Assembly: GCA_034401795.1 (NCBI GenBank)
Contig: CM067374.1
Coordinates: 91,635,222-91,699,221, forward strand
Direction: 5' to 3'
Source of the DNA: Chaetoderma sp. LZ-2023a
Lineage: Eukaryota; Mollusca; Caudofoveata; Chaetodermatida; Chaetodermatidae
Length of the DNA: 64,000 nucleotides
This document shows, one piece after another, positions 46,743 through 58,866 of this stretch. A model generated the notes under the pieces. The model had not been told where the DNA came from. It searched no databases and saw only the letters and a program-made list of their open reading frames with translations. Positions within the stretch are counted from its first letter, which is position 1; every line of letters begins with the position of its first letter. The position numbers and the translations under genes were made by a program.

Positions 46743-46872
46743 CAGTTTCCGGTCCTCACTCCATAGTAGACCACCTGTATAATATTGAACGCACTCTCTC
46801 ATCCATTGTGTTATGCCAGTATTGGACCTACAACGTACTTCATACAGATATAGATACAGATACAGATGTTTT

Positions 46873-47570
46873 TTCGTAAATTTACAACTAGAATTTGCAA
46901 ACATACCTTTCTATTGGCCTACAAAGACCATTTTTGTCATGCTGTAGCATGTTTCAGCGACGATTCCACTATACATTGTATGACAGATGTAGACCAAAAC
47001 TAATTTTGGTTACAACTCGCACAAGGCTATCTATCTGTCTATTTGTCTTTCGATCAGTCAAATATTTGCCATTTCTGACAAAGCTGCCTAAGTAGCAACT
47101 ATAGCAGGTGAAATGTGTTCCTATAAATAGTTAAGTCTAATATTATTAAAAGAACTTACAATTTTCTTGAGAACAAACCTGTCATAATATATGATTGGTC
47201 CCACACAGTATTAACAGATGGTTATGAGAGAGTGGTTGCATGTTAATGGGACTGTTTATTAGCTGAGCAGATACATGGCCTATCTACACTGCAAATGAAA
47301 ACGAACATTATGCTTAGGGATAATGAGCACAGATAGTACGTTCTTACAGTCGTATTGGAAAGGAAATCTATTGTTCCTTTGTGCAGGGATTTCTTAAAAT
47401 AGGCCCTTTTATATTTTTTTGGTGGCGGGAATAGAGTGGCTCATACAATCCCTACAACCACCCCCACGGTTTACAGACCGTGAGCAGGCTGCGAGCTTTG
47501 CCCTCAATCTGGAAATACCACGCCACTTCTATTTTTACTTTTGCAAGCATCAGCCATGGCATCCCATCTG
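46873..47570. other. Unassigned stretch with microsatellite-linked repeat scrap
   Basis: 46876-46950 resembles a family B half (AATTTACAACTAGAATTTGC). 47030-47105 has TCTATCTGTCTATTTGTC followed by TTTCTGACAAAGCTGCCTAAG and AGCAACTATAGC, also found beside other tetranucleotide arrays. Confidence 0.4.
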
Positions 47571-47652
<82 letters not shown>

Positions 47653-47655
47653 GCT
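47571..47655. repeat. (CTA)n microsatellite
   Basis: About 27 CTA triplets. Poly-Thr, poly-Leu and poly-Ser frames are by-products. Confidence 0.95.
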
Positions 47656-49120
47656 ACTCAAATGGTCAGTTATGTCGTCATGAACACACAGATAGCAGGA
47701 CTGACACCTAACATCTATTTACAAATTGACACAATCCAGTTGTATTAATAACTGAGCTCCCAATACAAGGCCTGACACTCAGAATGAGTTCTTTTATGTT
47801 CCCCGTGGCACAGACACCACACGAGACAGGACTGACAGCTCTTAAGGATACGGCATGTGAATGACGCATGGAGAAGAGCCGTTTTTTACACATTGATCAC
47901 ATCATTATCATCATCATCATGATCATCTGGTACGACAGTAAAATTGTTGAGGCCTATTGTCGATCTAAAAATCACAATACGATTTACTGTTGCTTGAGTA
48001 ATCAGGTGTAGGATAGATATGTACATATATACATGTATATACACGTATATATAGTGTTTACATATACCTCGTGAGTTGGCAGTATTTTAATTTTAAAAGT
48101 TTTTCTTCCAAAGTATTCAGTAGTTTCTGCTCATCAGATTGCTGTACTATGATATCTGTACATGTATGCACAATATATTACAATTTACAGTAGATACTTT
48201 TCTTGTTATTTTTATTTTTTGTTTAAAGTTTCGCATATGACTTTGGAAGCCAGTTACCTGCACACGCACGCACGCACGCTATGGATATCATTTCGCAATG
48301 GGAAGCATGCGCGACTCAACAGTTTAACCGTATTATCCAAAGCGCAACACAACTCATACGGTTCACCTGAAGGTCTCAGAAACGAGAGGCGGGAAATGCA
48401 ATACAATACTACTACAACAAGAAGAACAATCGGGAAGGTTAGCAACCCAAAATATTCCTAAATTAAGAGGCGTAGTAAATTAATTTAATGGAGATCTGTA
48501 GTCAAGTTATTTGGGATTTGTTTTGTGACAACCGTTTCAACTCCGCGCTGAAGACAAGTTGATACAGTTTGATCGTAACCAGTTTTCGTAAATAGATTTT
48601 TGCAAAACGTAGATTAAAAATTTTTAAAGTTATATTCTTCGCCGGCGTTCTCCGAATTGTAGTATGTGTAGTAATATAAGTCTATATCTCGATTCTACCC
48701 CCTTCCCATAAGTTTATTATTTATCATGGGCTTTGAGTTGGCCACGAAATCTGGTTAAAAGTTAATAAAACGCATACACCATTTATGATATAGACGGTGA
48801 CCATTTATTGATCAAATAAATAGGACAAATTTGTATAGGTCGAATTATCCTAAATACGTATGCCCATGTATAGTACATTTGAAGCTAATTTTTCATCCTG
48901 CTTGGAGGGCATTCTGGTAACTCCAGTCCACAATATAAACAACATGTGTATGCCCAATGTCAGTGATATCATTAGACAGATATCTGCCAGCATTGTTGCA
49001 TCTTTTACCGGGGCCTACACCATTAAATAGTTGCACCAGTCCAATGATGTCTTAAAATTTGTACCGACGTATCAATGTGCTCCTCATTAGTTGGGGAAAT
49101 ACAAACAGGTTCATAGTATT
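47656..49120. other. Unassigned stretch
   Basis: Short ATC and TATACA simple sequence lies near 47890-47930 and 48015-48055, and CGCACG near 48265. No gene or transposon remains identified. Confidence 0.4.
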
Positions 49121-49823
49121 GTAGAGTATCCAGTTTCGGTGAGGCTCTAGTTTTGGTGAGCGTTTGTTACGCATGCGCTGTGTAACAACACAAGTTCTCG
49201 TGATGTCATAATTTTGTACTCAACCAGTACGGTAATTATCGGTAACGCTTACTGCGTTTCCCCTCAAAATTCACATAAAAATGTTGTTCTTCCCCATCAT
49301 CTGTTTTATTTATGTCAAAATCCAGACTGGACAGGGTGGTTCAAAAGTCAACAGCGCAGGGCGTGTTCTTAGCACATTATCAAAATCAAGGAGTATATGC
49401 ATAGTATAATATTATTCAATATCTTTTGCACATTTGCATTTGATGCTTTAGTCAAGCCCTCACAACTAGCTCCAAGTCTGAGGAAAATGTCCACCACCAT
49501 CACCCGAGAAAAAACAAGAAAATGACAATAAAACACTTCCCCATTCTGACGACTAAGAACCTCAGCATTTTTTGCTCCATATGGTAGCTGGATTGTCTAA
49601 AAACAGAAATTTGTGCGAGCCTGTACGGTTATCACCGAAACAGGATACCATCGTTTTTGTTTGTTTTGAAGTACGTCATCGCCTAATGGCGATTTTCTTC
49701 TAACTTGGTGCTGGATAAGGGATAAAGTCACGAACAAATTACGCCAATTTATTTTTAAATATTTACGGTATTTATTAAATTATTAGCAATTTCTGCTTAG
49801 GCGCCCCAAACTGGATACTCCAC
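49121..49823. mobile_element. 0.7-kb element J with 16-bp terminal inverted repeats
   Basis: Left end GTAGAGTATCCAGTTT, right end AAACTGGATACTCCAC (one mismatch). Subterminal CGGTGAGGCTCTAGTTTTGG on the left and ATCACCGAAACAGGATACC near 49630 add partial symmetry. No long ORF and no clear target-site duplication, so the superfamily is open. The TIR match could also be coincidence of one pair of words, but 15 of 16 makes that unlikely. Confidence 0.55.
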
Positions 49824-51569
49824 GCTAACTATAACATAATGAAATATCATCCGCTGGAATTTTTAAATCGCGTTTATCCGGACATAAGCTACAAAAGCAA
49901 GGGTATTAATGCATGTCTGCGAGTAAATACATGAATGTACATTCCATCTGGGTGCTAATGTGTTAAAAATAATCCGAGACAGTCAACCAAACCTCATATT
50001 GCATTTACAGATGCATAAATAGGAGTAAATAATGTTTTTATCTGGTCTGCATCAGACTATTTAATCATTTTACATTCTGAAGTAAATGTATGCTATTTCG
50101 TGATAAGAATATCGCAAAAATTTTGGACATACAAAATAAATACACCGTAGGTTTCCCTAAAACAACTAGGGGAACATACGCATAATGAAGACCCATATCC
50201 CAAAATGCAACGGGTGCCCATGAAGATATCAGAAAAGCTATATCATAAGCCGGAATCATAACCGAAGTATATATATTTTAGTTTGGTTCCCTGTCCCATT
50301 TTCTGTTGATTTTTCCTCATTGGATGTATGTACTTGTTATCTATATGGAAAGCCATTGCTCACTGCGTTCGCAATTGGCATCTTTCTATCCCCCTGCATG
50401 TATAGGATTTCAATGGACTAACGGTTTTCGGGTTTTCACTTGAATTATCGCTTGAAATACATGAATACAATGTTTATTCTCTAAAATGATGGGAATAAGT
50501 ACAGATATATATTTTTGCAGATTTTTTCCGTTAAACCTTACTAGTTTTCGTAGGGTGATAGAAAGACCATATTGAAAGAAACATATCAGTCGGATCGAGT
50601 TTTCTTGTGCCGTGCCAACTTTCAATTCAATCAGATTGCGAGTTTTGAAACGGTTCATAGAACTCGATTTCGTTTCTTAAATGTAGGAGGAACATTCGTA
50701 TTCAATGTTTACATGTCGTGTTTCAAAAAATTGACATACAGTGGAGTTTGACGGCGCAGCTATAAGTAGTGGACAGCCAAACACAGGTAGCTGACCACAT
50801 TTAGTATGGGAATGCATTTGTTGGATGAGTAGTCGTCATATAACTAGTCATAGGAGACGAACACATATTTTCAGCGGTACGTTTTTTGTTAAGTTCCAGA
50901 TTTGCATAACAAAGAAAGAGCAGTTAGCAGAGCTCCAGATAAGAATTAGTCTTTTGAGCATTTTACTCACAGGGGATAATTATAATTGAGTATTCATCGT
51001 ATTAATTGGCTATTTCAAAATACCTTTACTCACAGGAAGTGGCAGGAATTGAGTATTTGAGGACCCCCTTAGACGTGAAAAAACTTTGTATTACTAGAGA
51101 CTAATTGACTATACTGAGTACTAATAATACATTTTTTAACTTCAAAAGTACATGTAGACAAGTAGACAGTCTAATTGTGGGAGAGCTGCGGTGCTGGAGC
51201 GGACTTCATAGAACCACAAGCCAGTAGGCCCTATGGCCCAGTAATGAGTCACCAGGTGAAAACAATGTATGTTTCAATTGTGAGTTGTGACTGCGCTGAG
51301 TCTGATTATGGTATCAGTCTATCAGGATCACTTGACCCACCGTATTTCTCCTATTAGAGACCTATGCCTTAATAGAAGCCTACCCCCAAACTCCGCAATG
51401 TCAGTCTCTAGATTTTCTTAACACTTTGAAAATGGGAAAAAACCCTAATACAAGCCAACCCCCAAACTCGGCAGGTTGATCTGATAAAATTTTCCAATTA
51501 TTGACATTAATAAATAATTTGTTGTTTATTACTTGAAATTTTTTTTTTAAATGATACAAAAAAATAACA
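49824..51569. other. Unassigned stretch with two short tandem duplications
   Basis: TTACTCACAGG followed by AATTGAGTATT occurs twice, 64 bp apart, at about 50963 and 51027. A CCCCCAAACTC word occurs twice about 80 bp apart near 51382 and 51462. No gene seen. Confidence 0.45.
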
Positions 51570-51790
51570 CGAAATTAGAACACACTTAATTTTTCACACC
51601 AGAAATTCTTACCATCTTATGCCTATGCTTAATGTATACCTTAAATCCATCATCACGGGAGTCAAATTATTAATTGGGGTCATCTAAATATTGCGTATGT
51701 TTTAATAAACATTGTTTATTTCATCAAAATTAATCCAAAGTTTTACATAAAAGGCATCGAGAAAAAATAGAAATCACATGGATGAGTTTA
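51570..51790 (+). repeat. Dispersed repeat I, copy 1
   Basis: TCATCACGGGAGTCAAATTA and AAATATTGCGTATGTTTTAAT match TCTTCACGGGAGTGAAATTA and AAATATTGTGTATGCTGTAAT in the copy at 52885-53100, in the same order. Confidence 0.65.
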
Positions 51791-52026
51791 GGTTGTTACC
51801 CGAGTAGCGCGAAGACGCTAGTAGTATTACCCGACTAGAGATTTGCGCAATCCACAAATTAATCTAAAAATAGAGGCATGGCTTCTACGAGAATACGCTT
51901 CTCGATCTCGAATCGAGGGAGATCTCACGAGATACGAATGTCCACAAATAGGACGGGAGCTTCGAGTAGCTACAAGAGTGATGGCATTTGGTCAAATGTA
52001 TATCGGCCAGTATGATCCCCTAACAA

Positions 52027-52052
52027 CACACACACACACACACACACACACA
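52027..52052. repeat. (CA)n microsatellite
   Basis: About 13 CA dinucleotides. Confidence 0.95.
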
Positions 52053-52159
52053 AAACCCATGCACCCGGCGCAAAACAAACAAATGAATATCTTACATTGT
52101 TGTGTCTTGCTTATTTAAGCAACCTTGCCCAACCCACCCACCACCACCATGTAACCCTA

Positions 52160-52325
52160 AAACTTATTCACGAAAATTTTAATTTTCTCATAAAAATGTC
52201 CTTTTGCAGACCTAAAGATGATTATTTATGAAAATTTACCTATGGAATGACAGGCTCATTATGAGTGGAAGCCCTAAGGCAGTAACAGCCTCCAGTAATA
52301 TATTTTCAAAATATTCAACAGAATG
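52160..52325. mobile_element. Half family B copy followed by half hairpin H
   Basis: TTTTAATTTTCTCATAAAAATG, CCTTTTGCAGACCTAAAGATG and GAAAATTTACCTATGGAATG give one B arm ending at the palindrome centre. GCAGTAACAGCCTCCAGTAA and TTTTCAAAATATTCAACAG give the right H arm. Confidence 0.55.
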
Positions 52326-52570
52326 TGCTTTAATTTGTAAAGAATTACACCTGTATCAAAGAACCACCATCTTAATAGCCCCCAAGTCAAGTGTCCACTA
52401 TACACAGGTTTGACTGTGTATTGAATAGCGTGCAGACGACATGGTAGGGGATTTCCCACTAATGAGGAAGTTCACAGCAGCAATTTCCTGGAAATAGGAG
52501 AGCTATATTTAGACAAGCGGCTACTGTGTATCAGATTTTGGTGAGAAATAACTCCAGTAAAAGGATCACT

Positions 52571-52658
52571 GTTAAATATTTTGGAAACTATTTAACATAA
52601 GGTTGTTGCTACCTTAGGCTGCAACAACCTTCTGTTAGATATTTTTTTAAATATGCAG
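52571..52658. repeat. Stand-alone hairpin module H
   Basis: TTAAATATTTTGGAAACTAT with AAGGTTGTTGCTACC on the left, and GCTGCAACAACCTTCTGTTA with ATTTTTTTAAATATGCAG on the right. Loop TTAG. Confidence 0.7.
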
Positions 52659-52884
52659 TACTGATAGCTGATAGTTGTCATGACTGTAGTGGCCCTGTTG
52701 CATGCTGTCAAAAGTTTATAGACCTATGGATTTGTCATTCTCTGCAAATTGGTTGTTTTCAAATGCAAAAAGCATATTCTCATTTTCAGTTGATATTCTT
52801 CTTTATAATAACTATAATGATTAGCAGTTCACCCCGAAACGAGCGTAGCGTACTCTCGTTGCAGGGCACATTGACTATCTTTAA

Positions 52885-53100
52885 TAACACAGAAATAGGA
52901 CACATTTCCCTGGTTCAAATTATTTGCGTCTTATAACTATATATAATGTATACATGTCCATCTTCACGGGAGTGAAATTATTAAGTGGCACACTGTATAA
53001 ATATTGTGTATGCTGTAATAATGATTGTTTTTGCACCAAAATTCTTCATAAAATATAACACAAATTTGTCGTGAAAATCTACAAATCATGTGATGTCAGG
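52885..53100 (+). repeat. Dispersed repeat I, copy 2
   Basis: Partner of 51570-51790, diverged but collinear over about 210 bp; it ends with AAATCATGTGATGTCAGG against AAATCACATGGATGAG. Confidence 0.65.
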
Positions 53101-55039
53101 AATTTGCGAGTAGATTCAATATTTAGAGCCAGTACTCGGCATTGTCATCTGCTACTCACGGATCTGTAATTTTATACTCGAATTTCGAAATTACTACATA
53201 TCTCGCGAGATCTCCTTCGATATAAGATTGAGAAAAGTATCTTGTATATATTGAGTAGCCATTGGCGTAGTGATTTTCACCAGAATATGGTGGTAGAGAG
53301 AATTGAAACTTAAAAGGACACAAGCGCTAATCTCTTCATAGCAGACAATATTAATTCACCTAAAACGAGATGATATAAAGCCTATAGTAGTCTGTTTAAA
53401 AAGTAGTTAACAGAAAATAGTCCCTCTGAATTCATCATAAAATTCAAATCTGGCACACATCTGTCACACACAAAATGAGGTCAAGAATTTGCTGACGTTG
53501 CGTGGATGTTGATATCACACAAACCACTGGGTGGATCGAGTCGATTTTAATGTCTGTATTAAGCTAGTGATACAGAGGTTAAGATGATACAAATATCAAC
53601 ACGATCCACAGAGTTGCTTTTACTGTCCGCTACAGAGATAGAATGGGTCTGGTCTCCGAAGTGGAGTCTGTGTAACAGTCTAGTCGTTGTGATGACGTAA
53701 TAAGATGACCGTTCAATACATTAGAGGTGTATTCTCGAAGAAGCCACGCCTCTATTTTTAGATTGAATATTATCATTCTGTAATGGTGACCAAGTACTGC
53801 AGGTTTGATCCGATCCACCTAATGGATACCCGTTTGAGCATTGATAGGAATCGTGTATACGCTTGACTTATTCAATATTTTGCGTATTTGGTAATTAGGT
53901 TGCGTTTTTAATATGCTGGGTGATTTAAATTGGTTTTTTAAAATATATTTTTGCGTATTTACGCAAATACACTGCTTATCTGGAGCTCTGGCCATTAGAC
54001 CGACATGTTAACCCCCTTATTTTTGATAATCTGTTTAGGGATTCTGGTCAAGATGCTGGCGTATTGGAATGCGTCTGATTTTCTTCAAATGATGTTGCTG
54101 AAAGTTTTTGTAATGCACATTGCAATGATTTTTGGCCATTATTTGATGGATTGCTTGCATATTCTTTGACCGATGCTTTCTTGACCAGGGTGTTTGACAG
54201 CATTCAGAGATAATTTGGGAGCATGTCAATTTGGAGCTATGCTTAGGCGGACTTGCTGATCTTGGTAGCATGTACATTGTGCAGGTTTTTCCGTTTGAGA
54301 CATTTTTCATAAAACTACAGTCTTCTCAAATTTTCTATCTCTTGGTGTCTGTACTCAAACGTTGTTCCAAACATAAAAAATATGTGTCTCACTTACATGG
54401 TCTCTTGCTAACTTCTAATATTTTGATAACTGTAGACCTAAGTTTCTGGAAGTTCTGGTCGTAAGAACTTAATTCTTCGACAGTGTTTAGCTTAGTGTAG
54501 CAACTTGGATTAATTTGAAGCCAGTTATAATTTGTGTGCTCTCGCCTTATTAATTTTTACTGTACATGTTTAACGTGAAAGGCATTCTTACAAGTAATAG
54601 TTTCAGCCAGCCTAACTGGTTAATCCATAGTCGATTGTACCGTGTGCATGTTTCTTAATTTGTGGCTAATTCAGTTATAATTCAGAGTTAAATGTGTTAG
54701 CTTGAGGACACGAACCCGGGACACAAGACGCCAAGAGCAAGGAGGCATCTTTTTGCTGCTTAACAGCAGGTAAATATTTGTACTGATTTGCCTCCCATAC
54801 CAAATTATCCAGAATAAACCTTAAGTTTATTCACTTCCATTTTCGCTATTTCCACTTCCGGTTATCTGTTCCCTTCACTTTTCGAAGAAACAGGGATAGT
54901 GGAAATACAGTCCATTTTTATAGAGACCTTTAAGATTCAATTTCAAGTAACTGGTACAGAGGCGCCTCGCAATATTGTCTGTTAGATTTTGTCATAATTT
55001 GTACTGTCTCTGAAGAGTATCTTTGGTAACATTAAGCCT
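53101..55039. other. Unassigned stretch with inverted partner of 51855-51896
   Basis: GCCACGCCTCTATTTTTAG at about 53742 is the reverse complement of the CTAAAAATAGAGGCATGGC word near 51866, extending over about 35 bp. The rest holds no recognisable gene. Confidence 0.45.
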
Positions 55040-55270
55040 GATCTAGTAGAAGCAAGTTTCTAGATAGCAGAAATTTACCGGTAATCAACACTGAGATGCT
55101 ATTTTGTCCAGTAAATCTTGTTTTTCTGTAAAAGCAAGTTATCGAGTTGCAGTTAACATTAGCAGAGAACCAGCACTGAAATACTTCTTATTATCCAGTA
55201 GATTCTGGTTTCCTGTTGAAACAAGCTGCAGACAGCAGTCAATTCATAGATAGTCAGCATTTTCTTTTTA
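55040..55270. repeat. Diverged tandem repeat, about 85-bp period
   Basis: GAAGCAAGTTTCTAGATAGCAG, AAAGCAAGTTATCGAGTTGCAG and GAAACAAGCTGCAGACAGCAG start successive units at about 55049, 55131 and 55218. Confidence 0.6.
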
Positions 55271-55273
55271 TTA

Positions 55274-57569
55274 GTCCCCTACCGGTAAAACCGTGGGGGG
55301 GGGGGGGGTTGTCTGTCTGTCGCAGTTGGTTTTCCAGACGTTTTTCGCAGTCCTTTAAGGTATTCAACTGAGAATTTGTATATGCATCAATTTTTTATGG
55401 AGTTATGCCCCCGTAAGAAATATGAGAAATATCAGCTTTCCGAAAAAAATTTCGCACTCATTCAAGATATTGTACTGAGAATTGGTACATTGCTTTGGAA
55501 TGAGAAGTTACAGACCAAGTTTGAGTTTCAGACATTTTCGTAAATTCTTCATGGAGTTATTTCGGCTTATGAAATGCAAAAAATATTAGTTTTCTGCACT
55601 TTTTTTTAACATACTCAACTGAGAATTGGAACGTTGCCTCTGGTATGAGAAATTACAGAGCAAGTTCGTCTTTCAGGAGCTTCCATCAATTTTTGGTGGA
55701 GTTACGCCCCCTTTCGACATTAAATACGAAAAATATCCATTTTCCACTTTTTTTCGCAATCCTTCAAGGGATTCAACTGAGAATTGGTAGGTTGCTTTAT
55801 TATAGGGAGCTACATAGCAGGTTTGAGTTTCGGCCATTTTCATCATTTTTCCATGGAGTTATGGCCCTTTTCGTCTTAGGAAATAACAAAAAATTTGTAT
55901 TCCAGAATGTTCTTTGCAGCTCTTCAAGATATTTTTAACTGCGAATTGGTATTTACATGACGGTATCGGTGCCATGAAAGATACCGCGGTACCACGGTAT
56001 ACCGTCATCTGAGCTTGAGGCATGCCGCGAAATTAGAACAATTTTTTCCATTTCCTTTTCACTTCCATCTCCAATCAATGGTAAATATAGGTAAAATAAA
56101 TAAATCTGCTTCCTGATTTAGAGAAGAAAAACAATTTAAACATGGCTATTGCGACTGTTTAGTTTCACGATTTTATTGGGTCACTATTTTTATTGACGTA
56201 ATATCATTCACAGGAATATCGGTCAACGGGTGTGGTCGACTCGCTAACTATAACCCGCTGTTTGAGCCATTGGGTGCACTATTTTCAATCTGGATTGTTC
56301 TTGCTATTAATGCGTGCGACCAGCAAATGGTAAATTTTATTTTGGCAGTCGAGCGCTTTGATAAACAGAGTCCAGACAAAATCTGCGAGTATTTAAACGG
56401 GGCAAGTATTGCACTCTTTTATTTCTGTTGGAGTCGTATATTCTGTTACTCGTGAGAACAGGCCTATACACATACATATAACACGACATTGAATATAGCC
56501 GATTCCAAAGCTTCTGATAATTACTGAGTACCCGATGTACAGACTCGTTACTCGCCATGCTTCACGTGAACAATGCGTGTAAAAAGCTATTTCCGCAAAC
56601 TCCGACGTGTAGCCAGTTGAAAAATTAATTACAAAAACCAAAACACTATAATTTTTAGGTGTCGTTACTTAAACTGGATTTAATCCTTAAAGAAATTTCT
56701 TAAAACAAGCCAGAAAAATAGAAAATAACGACTTCAATGCTGCTCGTTGTTAATAAATTAGCACGTGATCAAAACGGCGCGAGCAAATACTACATTTTAG
56801 TAAATTTTCATTGATAAATTCAGCATAGTAATGTATTTTCCCACAGTCTAGTTCATGAACAACCAATCACATATGTCTTTGCGAAATTGCTGTTGTGTTT
56901 GAATAGCACACAGTTTGTATGTTATTTTGTTATTCTAGCGTGTTTGTTCGGTGGCAAAATGCTTGGAGTAGTAAATTACAAATAATAGAAACGGGAATAG
57001 GGAATATATTATAGTGTACTTACTACCGGCAGATGGCCAGAGAATGAGTTTAGATGTTTTAAATAAAGCAATTTTACCGTGAGACTTTCAAGACATACGT
57101 TTTACATACAATTCTGCCTGTCATAACCTATTTCCCCTTGGTCAAGTCAGATTTTATGAATATATTTCGCAACTATTGCGCAAACATTATGGACGGTATT
57201 CACAGTATTTGGAAATGTCAACGGTCACGGTATCAGTTCACGGTATACCGCGGTCCTCACGGTACTACCGTCAGAACGCGCAGCTCTAATTGGTACATTG
57301 CTTTGTTATGAAAAATTACAGAGCAAGATCGAGTTTCAGGCGTTTGCATCAATTTTTTATGGATTTATGTCCCCTTTCGACGTATGAAATGCAAACATAT
57401 CAGCTTTCAAGACCTTTTCATTCTGCTTTACCATATATAACTGAAACTTGGTTTATTGCTTTGTTATGAGAAGTTACAGATCAAGTTCGAGTTTCAGCTG
57501 CTTCTGTCAATTTTTAATGGAGTTTTTTACTGTCAATCTCTAAAGATTTTATATCACCAGGTAGGGGAC
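55274..57569 (+). mobile_element. Element E: short TIRs around internal tandem repeats
   Basis: GTCCCCTACC at the left and GGTAGGGGAC at the right (10-bp perfect inverted repeat), the left followed by a G run and TGTCTGTCTGTC. The inside consists of about six diverged units of 144-162 bp, each with ACTGAGAATTGGTACATTGC, AAGTTTGAGTTTCAG and ATGGAGTTATGCCCC words. It is interrupted at 55953-57288 by element D. The superfamily is unknown. Confidence 0.65.
55953..57288 (+). mobile_element. Element D, copy 1 (hAT-like, non-autonomous)
   Basis: Inserted in a tandem-repeat unit of E. The interrupted word AATTGGTACATTG is split, with ATTGGTA on both sides (55945-55951 and 57289-57295). The right end reads CGCAGCTCTA, i.e. 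TAGAGCTG inward, as in hAT termini. The left end lacks the outer 20-odd bases seen in copy 2 and starts TTTACATGACGGTATCGG. Both ends are rich in ACGGTA/TACCGT and CCGCGG. No transposase frame. Confidence 0.75.
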
Positions 57570-57604
57570 ATGTATTGCAAAGCAATACTTACAGAATGCT
57601 TGTT

Positions 57605-58354
57605 ATTATTGTTCTGTATATTCATCCTGTCATAGGACAACAGTGGCGGGTAACTCACAGATACATGTACTCACAGATCCTCTTCTGACATAGGTTTTTT
57701 AGGAATCCTCGTCTGTCAGCTCCGTGTTCACACTATATACTTTAGTGGCAGTTGGGCATATTCAAATTTCTGTGGTTATGTCAACCAGAAACAATCAAGC
57801 CCTATTTCCAAGCTCTTAACTGTTGGTGCACTTATAGGCCCATGCCTGGTAACTGGTTCTGTGTGTCTACGGCCCATATAGTGAATAAGTATTTACTAAT
57901 GTCAAGGCTTGGCCCTGTTTTGAACAATTTATATCAATGACCTCTTGTTGCATTGTCTACACTCAATGGCATGAATCATGAGAAGCCTCACTGTATTTTC
58001 TTGTCATAACCTTGTACATTCCAACCATGTCTCCTCTGGAATGAGGGTATTCTAGGCTTGATAGATGCAGCTTTCCCAATCTTTCATAGTAACTGAGAAC
58101 TGACATCCCAGGTATTAATTGGGTTGCACATATTTGAACATTCTCTATCGCCTCTATTTGCCTTTTGCAGTGGGAACACCAGCTCGATTACCATATCAGC
58201 TGTGTGGTCTTACACGAGCCATGCATAGCAGTTTGAATCTCTTGCAGTCCGTTAATTTGATTCTACCATGAATAACCCCCATCATTGAGTTAGTCTTGTT
58301 TACAATTTCAGAAATATGCTGATCAAAGGTCAAAATAATTGTCTATTGACATGC
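57605..58354 (-). pseudogene. 5'-truncated LINE fragment: RT C-terminus
   Basis: Read on the minus strand with small frameshifts, it gives HISEIVNKTNSMMGVI, a worn YGNRAGV (usual form YGNPVW), and near 57850 DTQNQLPG (usual DTWNQLP), the order of a CR1/jockey-group RT tail. The 3' end is an AATAATAAC-rich tail at about 57605. Flanks AATACTTACAGAATGC (57584) and AATACTTACATACAGAATGC (58356) form a target-site duplication with a 4-bp internal duplication. Only the RT C-terminal quarter was inserted, typical 5' truncation. Confidence 0.8.
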
Positions 58355-58680
58355 CAATACTTACATACAGAATGCTTGTTTAGTAGATTCCACTCTTGAT
58401 TATAGGAGCACGTTAAAAGTTTTTACAGAATCATTGTCATTGTAATCAGTTTAGAATCACATCACATAGGCACACACAGAAGATGAATTGTTGATTATTT
58501 TTACACCACTAGGAGCTATTTTTCAGTATTTTATTGTGCCATAACCATTTGTAAGTGCTGGTGCTAAGAAGGTGCCTGCCTGCCTTAGTAACTGTTCAAG
58601 CATAATTGTGACGTCATAATCTTTCCGTATCGACTAATTATCTAATACGTCCAGACTCCCCTTTGGTTAGGCTAGGATAG

Positions 58681-58866
58681 GTGAACTGGATATGGTTCCA
58701 GTTTTGGGATCATGCAAGTAAACAAGTACTCGAACAGCTTCATGATAACAGTGGGCATTTAGCAGTTGAACGTACTCGTGAAATCTGCATCCTAAAGCTA
58801 AATTATCTAATCTGGTTTCACATTAAACCAAGCATAGCATTACAGGCCATCCTTAACACAGGGTAG
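58681..58866 (+). pseudogene. Gypsy-type integrase zinc-binding scrap
   Basis: One frame contains VLEQLHDNSGHLAVERT, which matches the His-His half of the integrase H2C2 zinc-binding domain of Ty3/Gypsy elements (LHD--GH-G--RT). The Cys pair that should follow is missing, as are neighbouring integrase or protease domains. A short relic is the best reading. Chance cannot be excluded. Confidence 0.55.

Larger units (their letters stand above)
43045..46872 (+). mobile_element. CR1/jockey-like LINE, near full length, inactivated
   Basis: A non-LTR retrotransposon of about 3.8 kb: a GC-rich 5' region with TGCGCATGCGCA, an ORF for a 2A-like leader plus PHD-type finger, AP endonuclease and reverse transcriptase, then a 3' end with a (GATACA)n tail at 46841-46867. 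The ORF is broken by one frameshift near 43830, an in-frame stop at 44348, a small deletion near 45678 and further stops at 45987, 46227, 46401 and 46581. It cannot mobilise itself. I could not find a convincing target-site duplication. Confidence 0.88.
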
